64,000 nt of DNA from Casp-actino8 sp001510455 (GTDB lineage: Bacteria > Actinomycetota > Acidimicrobiia > Acidimicrobiales > Ilumatobacteraceae): the NCBI GenBank assembly GCA_027592035.1, contig JAQCIK010000001.1:124001-188000 (forward strand). The letters run 5' to 3'. This document shows, one piece after another, positions 59,240 through 64,000 of this stretch. The notes under the pieces were generated by a model. The model ran no database searches and had not been told where the DNA came from. It saw only the letters and a list, made by a program, of their open reading frames with translations. Position 1 is the stretch's first letter. Each line of letters starts with the position of its first letter. A program made the translations under genes and the position numbers.

Positions 59240-59700
59240 GCAAAGTGTTCTGTCCGTCCTGCGGAAGCCGTGTGAGCGGTGACTCCGCGGCTTGTCCGTC
59301 GTGCGGCACTTCGATGGCCGATCCCGAGCGCACCCAAGTGTTGTCCCGAGTGGCCCACGAGCCGGTGTTCGGTGACGGTGGCACCGCCGTCCGGACCGGC
59401 ACGGCATCGCTGATGGTGCGTTCGGGACCGCAGGCCGGTGAGAGGTTCTCGCTCCAGGACCCGATCACACGTCTCGGTCGCCACCCCGACAGCGACATCA
59501 GCCTCGACGACATCTCCGTGTCCCGCCGACATGCCGAGATACGACGTGACACCGACGAATACGTGTTGCGGGACGTCGGTTCGTTGAACGGCACGTACGT
59601 CAATCAACGCCGCGTCGATTCGGTGGTGCTTCAGCAAGGTGACGAGATCCTGATCGGTCGTTTCCGTCTCCTCTTCATCGCGTCGTCGGAGTTGGCGTGA
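59236..59700 (+). CDS. garA: GarA/OdhI-like FHA protein with zinc ribbon
   Basis: GarA-type proteins bind and inhibit 2-oxoglutarate dehydrogenase when unphosphorylated, and are switched off by PknB/PknG phosphorylation near the N-terminus. The C-terminal FHA domain is complete: LGRHPDSDISLDD (80-92), SRRHA (96-100), GSLNGTYVN (115-123). Unlike mycobacterial GarA, residues 1-30 form a zinc ribbon with Cys6, Cys9, Cys20 and Cys23. A threonine, Thr33, in DPERTQVLSR is a candidate phosphosite. The gene lies between gcvH and an FtsR-like merR, the mycobacterial order. Confidence 0.88.
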   Translation: MSKVFCPSCGSRVSGDSAACPSCGTSMADPERTQVLSRVAHEPVFGDGGTAVRTGTASLMVRSGPQAGERFSLQDPITRLGRHPDSDISLDDISVSRRHAEIRRDTDEYVLRDVGSLNGTYVNQRRVDSVVLQQGDEILIGRFRLLFIASSELA

Positions 59701-60536
59701 GCCAGCGATCGACCGCCGAACGTCCGTACTTGTCGATCGGAGAGGTTCTCGGTCTCCTGCTCGAGGAGTTTCCCGACATCACCATCTCCAAGATCCGCTT
59801 TCTCGAGAGCCAGGGCCTCATCGTCCCCGAACGCACACCGTCGGGATATCGAAAGTTCTACGACGACGACGTCGAACGTCTGAAGTTCATCCTTCGGGAA
59901 CAAAAAGAGAACTTCCTTCCGTTGCGCGTGATCAAGGATCGTCTCGACACGCCGCCCTCGGGCACGGCGCGACCCGAAGAACTGTCGTCGCCGAGTGCGA
60001 CCGAGGAGGAGAGCGCGAGCCCTGCGCCGGTCGCCAGCCACCCGAGTCGACGGAACGTCCGGCCCGACGTCATCGTCGACAAGGCACCACGACGACCGGC
60101 GCCTCCGGATCCGTCCGACTCGATCGGTCGACCGGCCACGTACACACGCGCCGAAATTCTCGAGATGTCGGGACTCGATCCGTCCCGTTTCGTGGAGCTC
60201 GAGACCTTCGGATTGGTGGGTGCTGTCGACGGGAAGAGTCGTCGCTCACCCGATCTCTTCGACGAGCACGACCTCGCCATCGCCGAAGTGGCGGCTGGCT
60301 TCCTCGAAGCCGGAGTCGACATCCGTCACCTGAAGGCGTGGAGGATCGCCGCCGACCGGGAAGCCGGCCTCCTCGAACAGCGAGTCCTTCCCGTGTTGCG
60401 CCGGCGCACCCCTGATGCTCGCGCCGAGGCCAACGAACTGCTCGACGAGTTGTCCGATCTCGGTGGGCGACTGCGAGCGATTCTCGTCGCGCGTGGTGTC
60501 GGAACCCTGCGCGAGCCCCGCTCCGAGTCGCGCTGA
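59697..60536 (+). CDS. ftsR: MerR-family regulator FtsR-like
   Basis: The 279-residue protein has a MerR-type winged helix (LSIGEVLGLLLEEFPDITIS and KIRFLESQGLIVPERTPSGY, about 12-52), an acidic/Pro-rich linker (about 85-145), and a second helical domain with EILEMSGLDPSRFVELETFG. This two-part build and its place after garA match FtsR (Rv1828), an actinobacterial regulator linked to cell-division genes. GTG overlaps the garA stop by four bases. Confidence 0.88.
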   Translation: MSQRSTAERPYLSIGEVLGLLLEEFPDITISKIRFLESQGLIVPERTPSGYRKFYDDDVERLKFILREQKENFLPLRVIKDRLDTPPSGTARPEELSSPSATEEESASPAPVASHPSRRNVRPDVIVDKAPRRPAPPDPSDSIGRPATYTRAEILEMSGLDPSRFVELETFGLVGAVDGKSRRSPDLFDEHDLAIAEVAAGFLEAGVDIRHLKAWRIAADREAGLLEQRVLPVLRRRTPDARAEANELLDELSDLGGRLRAILVARGVGTLREPRSESR

Positions 60537-60556
60537 CGACCCCTCGATTTTCCGGC

Positions 60557-60562
60557 TACTGT
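60557..60562 (+). promoter_or_regulatory. Leaderless -10 hexamer for the DUF151 gene
   Basis: TACTGT ends six bases before ATG 60569. Confidence 0.55.
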
Positions 60563-60568
60563 CGGGTC

Positions 60569-61066
60569 ATGGTCGCCATGGAACTGGTGGGTGTTCGGCT
60601 CGAGATGCCGGGCCGAGTACACGTGGTGTTCCTACGCGAACGCGAAGGTGAGCGGCGTGTCCTCCCGATCTACATCGGCGAACCGGAAGCGGCCAGCATT
60701 CAACTCGGCATCAATGGCCGGACTCCACCTCGCCCTCTGACTCACGACCTGGTCCTCGACCTTCTCGGGGCTCTGGGCACCGATCCCTCCAAAGTGGTGA
60801 TCACCGACGTCGAGGAAGGAACCTTCTTCGCCGAGATCCATCTCAACTCGCGCCAAGGTGCCGTCACGGTGTCGGCGCGGCCATCCGATGCGATCGCCGT
60901 TGCGGTCCGGGCCGGTTGCCCCATCCTGTGTGTCGACGACGTTCTCGACACGGCCGGCCGTGTCGCCCAGTTCGACGTCGAACCCGGCGACGGGGAAGTG
61001 GACGAGCTCGTCGACGAATTCCGTGATTTCATCGACAGCATCAAGCCCGAGGACTTCGCGCCCTGA
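60569..61066 (+). CDS. DUF151 bifunctional-nuclease family protein
   Basis: The 165-residue protein is the BFN/DUF151 family member that follows ftsR in mycobacteria (Rv1829). Conserved parts are VLPIYIGEPEAASIQLGI, RPLTHDLVLDLL, and VSARPSDAIAVAVRAGCPI. Plant members show DNase/RNase activity; the bacterial role is not settled. ATG 60569 is used; a later ATG (60578) is also in frame. Confidence 0.9.
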   Translation: MVAMELVGVRLEMPGRVHVVFLREREGERRVLPIYIGEPEAASIQLGINGRTPPRPLTHDLVLDLLGALGTDPSKVVITDVEEGTFFAEIHLNSRQGAVTVSARPSDAIAVAVRAGCPILCVDDVLDTAGRVAQFDVEPGDGEVDELVDEFRDFIDSIKPEDFAP

Positions 61067-61099
61067 GCAGGTGCTGACCTCGGTCTGCGACGTCGGTGG

Positions 61100-61128
61100 T
61101 TGACGACTTCGGACCGTCGCCGTACCCT
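61100..61128 (+). promoter_or_regulatory. Sigma70-like promoter for the second merR and gcvT
   Basis: TTGACG (61100-61105) and TACCCT (61123-61128) are separated by exactly 17 bases, the best two-part promoter found in the window. It would give a leader of about 40 bases before GTG 61176. Confidence 0.6.
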
Positions 61129-61139
61129 GCCCCTCCCGA

Positions 61140-61156
61140 CGCGTCACCGCGCGTCA
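61140..61156 (+). promoter_or_regulatory. Direct repeats CGCGTCA just after the merR promoter
   Basis: CGCGTCA occurs at 61140-61146 and 61150-61156, ten bases apart, or about one helical turn. The first copy overlaps the palindrome GACGCGTC (61138-61145). Lying just past the likely transcription start, the pair could be an operator. Confidence 0.4.
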
Positions 61157-61175
61157 ACGATCGGACGAGGGCGAC

Positions 61176-61643
61176 GTGACACTCACTTTCTCGGGAACTC
61201 AGGCAGCCGACGTCGTCGGCATCAGTTATCGTCAGCTCGACTATTGGGCACGGACCGATCTCGTGCGCCCTTCGATCGTCGATGCCAAGGGAAGTGGCTC
61301 ACGACGCCACTACAGCTATCGGGATCTCCTCGAACTCCGCATGGTCAAGAGCCTCCTCGATGCCGGACTCCGACTCGAATCGGTGCGCGAGGTCTTCGAC
61401 TACGTTCGCCGTCACGTCGACCAGGACATCACGTCGGCTCATCTCGTGATCGACGGGTCGAGTGTGGTTCTCTGCCAAGGCGACGAACTGATCGATGTCG
61501 TCCGTCGTGGCCAAGGCGTGCTGAATCTGCTCCCCATCGCTCACGTCAAGGAACAGGTCGACGGACAGATCCTCGCTCTCTTCCCCGAGCTCGAGTTCTC
61601 GGCCTCGGCCGAAACCGACGACCGCGCCGTCCGAGCCGGATGA
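61176..61643 (+). CDS. MerR-family regulator (Rv1830-like)
   Basis: The 155-residue protein starts with a MerR helix-turn-helix (GTQAADVVGISYRQLDYWAR and RRHYSYRDLLELRMVKSLLD) and has a C-terminal domain with VVLCQGDELIDVVRRGQGVL. It corresponds to the second merR of the garA-ftsR cluster in mycobacteria. GTG 61176 follows a weak GAGGG site. It overlaps gcvT as ATGA, so it may control glycine cleavage. Confidence 0.88.
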   Translation: MTLTFSGTQAADVVGISYRQLDYWARTDLVRPSIVDAKGSGSRRHYSYRDLLELRMVKSLLDAGLRLESVREVFDYVRRHVDQDITSAHLVIDGSSVVLCQGDELIDVVRRGQGVLNLLPIAHVKEQVDGQILALFPELEFSASAETDDRAVRAG

Positions 61644-62707
61644 ACCGGTCACCGCTTCACGAAACGCACGTTCGACTCGGAGCCAAACTCGTCCCTTTCG
61701 GTGGCTGGGAGATGCCACTCCAGTATCCCGAAGGCACCATCGCCGAACACGTCGCGTGCCGCTCGTCATGCGCGATCTTCGACGTCTCGCACCTCGGAAC
61801 AGTTCGAGTGGAGGGCACTGATCCATTCGAACGACTCCAACGGGCGTTCACCAATGATCTCGGCAAGATCGGCCCGGGTCGAGCCCAGTACACCCATCTT
61901 CTCGATGCAGAGGGTTCGGTTCTCGACGACATCATCGTGTGGTGGCTTCCCGACGACGGATCGGGCAGCGATCGTTTCGACGTCGTTCCGAACGCATCGA
62001 ACACGTCGAGAGTGATCGGTGAAATCGGTGGAATCGACACCACGTCACGACGAGCCGTGATCGCTGTCCAAGGTCCGAAGAGTCGTGCAGTGCTGGAGCG
62101 AGTCGTTCCGGCGGCGGCATCGGTCACTCGCAACCAGGTCGCCCAGGTCGGATTCGACGACGTCGAGTGCACGGTCGCCGGTACCGGATACACCGGCGAG
62201 GACGGCGTCGAACTCGCCGTACCGACCGCGAACGCCGGAGACCTCTGGGACGCGCTGCTCGGCGCCGGAGCCGTCCCAGCCGGACTCGGCGCTCGAGACA
62301 CGCTGCGACTCGAGGCCGGCCTACCTCTGCACGGTCACGAACTCGGACCCGGGATCAGCCCATTACAAGCCGGGCTCTCGTGGGTGGTGTCGTGGGACAA
62401 GGGTGATTTCGTGGGTCGAGCGGCACTCGAACGTGAACGTTCTGCCGGGATCGACCGCCGGCTGATCGGTGTGGCCATCGACGGACGACGTCCGGCCCGA
62501 GAAGGATCGACCGTGTCCGCCGACGGACGACCGATCGGCGAGGTGTCGAGCGGCAATTACTCTCCGACCCTCGGCCATGCGATCGCTCTCGCATTCGTCG
62601 AACCGGGCATCGATATCGGAACGAGTGTCGAACTCGACGTTCGCGGCACGATGATCTCCGGCGTCGTCTGTTCGCCGCGCTTTTTGAACCGACGCACCAC
62701 CGACTGA
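61640..62707 (+). CDS. gcvT: Aminomethyltransferase GcvT
   Basis: GcvT releases ammonia from the GcvH-bound aminomethyl group and makes methylene-tetrahydrofolate. The 355-residue protein has LVPFGGWEMPLQYPEGTIAEH, CAIFDVSHLGTVRVEG, the folate-site region GTGYTGEDGVEL, and GLGARDTLRLEAGLPLHGHE. The start codon lies within the merR stop. gcvP is on the other strand 0.7 kb away, and the gap after gcvT (47 bases) holds only a GCGGG-TG-CCCGC palindrome (62730-62741). Confidence 0.95.
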   Translation: MNRSPLHETHVRLGAKLVPFGGWEMPLQYPEGTIAEHVACRSSCAIFDVSHLGTVRVEGTDPFERLQRAFTNDLGKIGPGRAQYTHLLDAEGSVLDDIIVWWLPDDGSGSDRFDVVPNASNTSRVIGEIGGIDTTSRRAVIAVQGPKSRAVLERVVPAAASVTRNQVAQVGFDDVECTVAGTGYTGEDGVELAVPTANAGDLWDALLGAGAVPAGLGARDTLRLEAGLPLHGHELGPGISPLQAGLSWVVSWDKGDFVGRAALERERSAGIDRRLIGVAIDGRRPAREGSTVSADGRPIGEVSSGNYSPTLGHAIALAFVEPGIDIGTSVELDVRGTMISGVVCSPRFLNRRTTD

Positions 62708-62754
62708 CGTTGCGTCCCCTCCGTCGCTCGCGGGTGCCCGCAATGGGGTTGTCG

Positions 62755-63351
62755 TTACTTCGGGGGTGTGCGAACCCCGAACAGACCACCGGCCGATTCG
62801 GCGAACTGGGCGAGGGGTCCGAGTCGAGACGCCAGATCGCCGAGTGTCGACACTGCTTTGGCGACGTCGCCGGGCAGAGATCCCACCTGACCGAGAACAC
62901 CGTCGACCCGCTTCAGTGTCGCGGTCACCTGTGGAACCACGATGCGAATGGGCTGTTCGATCTCGTCGAGCAACGCGTTCACACGACGGGCCACAGTGTT
63001 GATCTCACGCATGGTGTCGTTGAAGTTGGCCAGAGCTTGCACCATCTCGGCCGTCACGTGCGTCGCAGTGTCGACGGCTCGACCGGCCAGCGCCAACGGA
63101 TTCACCCCTCCGATGAGGTTGAAGAGATCGTGCACCCCGTGACCGCTCTCGGCACGGGCGCCCGTTCGGATAGGAGTCGCTTCCGCCGCCGGCGACGTGG
63201 AGGTCGTACCCGCGGATGACGACGATGGCTTCTCGGCCGGGGTTTTCTTGGCCTGCGATTTCTTGGCCGGGGATTTCTTGGCTGGCGACGTCTTGGTCGG
63301 GGATTTCTTGGCCGGCGACGAGCCGGAAGCTGACTTCTTGGAGGCGGCCAT
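62755..63351 (-). CDS. Lysine-rich (AKKS repeat) tailed helical protein
   Basis: I do not recognise this 198-residue protein as a named family. Residues about 4-45 are a histone-H1-like tail with repeated PAKK units (for example SPAKKSPAKKSQAKKTPAEK), followed by a Ser/Thr/Ala linker. The remainder (about 70-198) is amphipathic helix with hydrophobic patches (INTVARRVNALLDEIEQP, LPGDVAKAVSTLGDLASRL), resembling phasin or apolipoprotein-like domains. ATG 63351 is chosen because TAGGTT lies seven bases upstream. It sits between gcvT and gcvP, the latter on the same strand 23 bases upstream. Confidence 0.75.
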   Translation of the reverse strand: MAASKKSASGSSPAKKSPTKTSPAKKSPAKKSQAKKTPAEKPSSSSAGTTSTSPAAEATPIRTGARAESGHGVHDLFNLIGGVNPLALAGRAVDTATHVTAEMVQALANFNDTMREINTVARRVNALLDEIEQPIRIVVPQVTATLKRVDGVLGQVGSLPGDVAKAVSTLGDLASRLGPLAQFAESAGGLFGVRTPPK

Positions 63352-63358
63352 GGGAGCC

Positions 63359-63364
63359 AACCTA
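63359..63364 (-). promoter_or_regulatory. Leaderless -10 hexamer for the lysine-rich gene
   Basis: Reverse-strand TAGGTT ends seven bases before ATG 63351, the same hexamer as at fabI. It sits inside the 23-base gap after gcvP. Confidence 0.55.
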
Positions 63365-63374
63365 GCGTTCGGGC

Positions 63375-64000
63375 TCAGGCGTACGACGAGAGGGGCTCAC
63401 ACGTACAGATGAGGTTCCGGTCACCGTGGGCCGCATCGATACGACCGACCGGAACGTGGTACCAGCGAGCGCCGGCTGGTGATCCCACGTGGCGAGGGTA
63501 CACCCGATCCCAGGGGCCGGTGAGGTCGTCGAGCGTGTGCGGAGCCATCCGGAGAGGACTGTCATCGATCGAGACACGACCAGCTTCGATCTCGTCGATC
63601 TCGACTCGGATCGCCGCCATGGCGTCACAGAATCGATCGAGCTCGGCCTTCGTCTCACTCTCGGTCGGCTCGATCATCATCGTTCCGGCGACCGGAAAGC
63701 TGACCGTCGGGGCGTGGAACCCGTAATCCATGAGCCGCTTCGCGATGTCGTCGACGGTCACTCCCGTCGCTTTGGTGATCGGTCGGAGGTCGATGATGCA
63801 TTCGTGGGCGATGAAGCCCGACGAACCGGTGTAGAGGACCGGGAAATGCGCTGACAGACGGCGAGCCATGTAATTGGCATTCACGATGGCCGCTTCGGTC
63901 GCCTGCCGGAGTCCGTCCGGACCCATGAGTCCGATGTACATCCACGAAATCGGCAGGATGCTCGCCGAGCCGAACGGCGCCGCCGACACCGGGCCGACCG
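63375..64000 (-). CDS. gcvP: Glycine dehydrogenase GcvP, C-terminal part (5' partial)
   Basis: Only the last 208 or so residues lie in the window; the gene continues past the right edge. GPVSAAPFGSASILPISWMY, GSSGFIAHECIIDLRPI, KRLMDYGFHAPTVSFPVAGTM (in parts), and MIEPTESETKAELDRFCDAM are hallmarks of the P-protein C-terminal domain. The PLP lysine lies outside the window. The P protein decarboxylates glycine and loads GcvH, completing the P, T and H set here; the L protein is not seen. Confidence 0.95.
   Translation of the reverse strand, partial: VGPVSAAPFGSASILPISWMYIGLMGPDGLRQATEAAIVNANYMARRLSAHFPVLYTGSSGFIAHECIIDLRPITKATGVTVDDIAKRLMDYGFHAPTVSFPVAGTMMIEPTESETKAELDRFCDAMAAIRVEIDEIEAGRVSIDDSPLRMAPHTLDDLTGPWDRVYPRHVGSPAGARWYHVPVGRIDAAHGDRNLICTCEPLSSYA

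Noticed and set aside
1..64000. tRNA, rRNA, CRISPR, insertion sequence, prophage or defence island
   Set aside because: Gaps are all under about 145 bases and hold no cloverleaf, spaced repeats, transposase or phage-like products that I could see.

Overview
The window is a gene-dense, GC-rich stretch of an actinobacterial chromosome. It carries 69 protein genes, two of them cut by the window edges, with no gap longer than about 145 bases. Several marks point to Actinobacteria: a mycothiol ligase (MshC), an F420-type NADPH oxidoreductase, a proteasome activator of the Bpa type, phosphatidylinositol mannoside (PIM) genes, a GarA-like FHA protein with its FtsR-like MerR neighbour, and mixed leaderless and leadered starts. 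The queuosine genes, the paired amidohydrolases and the LLM, thiolase and DUF35 genes suggest a lineage outside the mycobacteria and streptomycetes. A member of the Acidimicrobiia is my best guess, but it is an inference.

Layout. 1-6.6 kb: a phosphodiesterase, bpa, dnaE, a GNAT-like orphan and a nitroreductase. 6.6-11.9 kb: a DUF35/thiolase pair, a reversed InhA-like fabI, the npdG-mshC pair (F420 redox and mycothiol) and an acyltransferase. 11.9-23.5 kb: the PIM block known from mycobacteria (thrS, HIT, pgsA, patA, then pimA). Here it is split by a lipoprotein plus MacAB-like exporter operon and a reversed LLM oxidoreductase. The exporter's adaptor carries a peptidoglycan-binding-like domain and about three Calx-beta repeats. 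23.5-28.8 kb: lemA, an HtpX-like protease, a DUF3048 lipoprotein, pdxS, pdxT, yebC and a peroxiredoxin. 28.8-39 kb: ruvCAB, queA, tgt, yajC, secD, secF, apt and rel. 39-44.7 kb: hisS, aspS, an RppH-type Nudix gene, rarA and two membrane-anchored small proteins. 44.7-49.3 kb: glycolate oxidase subunits glcD, glcE and glcF, with a reversed DinB/mycothiol-dependent enzyme wedged before glcF. 49.3-58.2 kb, mostly reverse strand: transaldolase, transketolase, a desaturase, two amidohydrolases, an HIT protein and an SDR, interrupted by a forward thioesterase and an SRAP protein. 58.2-64 kb: pgsA2, gcvH, garA, ftsR, the DUF151 nuclease, a second merR and gcvT, then a reversed lysine-rich protein and the end of gcvP.

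Most genes sit in operons with 1-, 4- or 8-base overlaps. Twenty starts are preceded, 6 to 9 bases upstream, by a TANNNT hexamer, which is what leaderless promoters look like. dnaE, the GNAT-like gene, the DUF35 gene, pdxT and a few others carry Shine-Dalgarno sequences instead. I see no tRNA, rRNA, CRISPR array, insertion sequence, phage gene or replication origin. The window is mostly core genome. The most unusual parts are the Calx-beta exporter inside the PIM block, the zinc-ribbon GarA, the histone-H1-like tailed protein beside gcvP, and the active/degenerate amidohydrolase pair.
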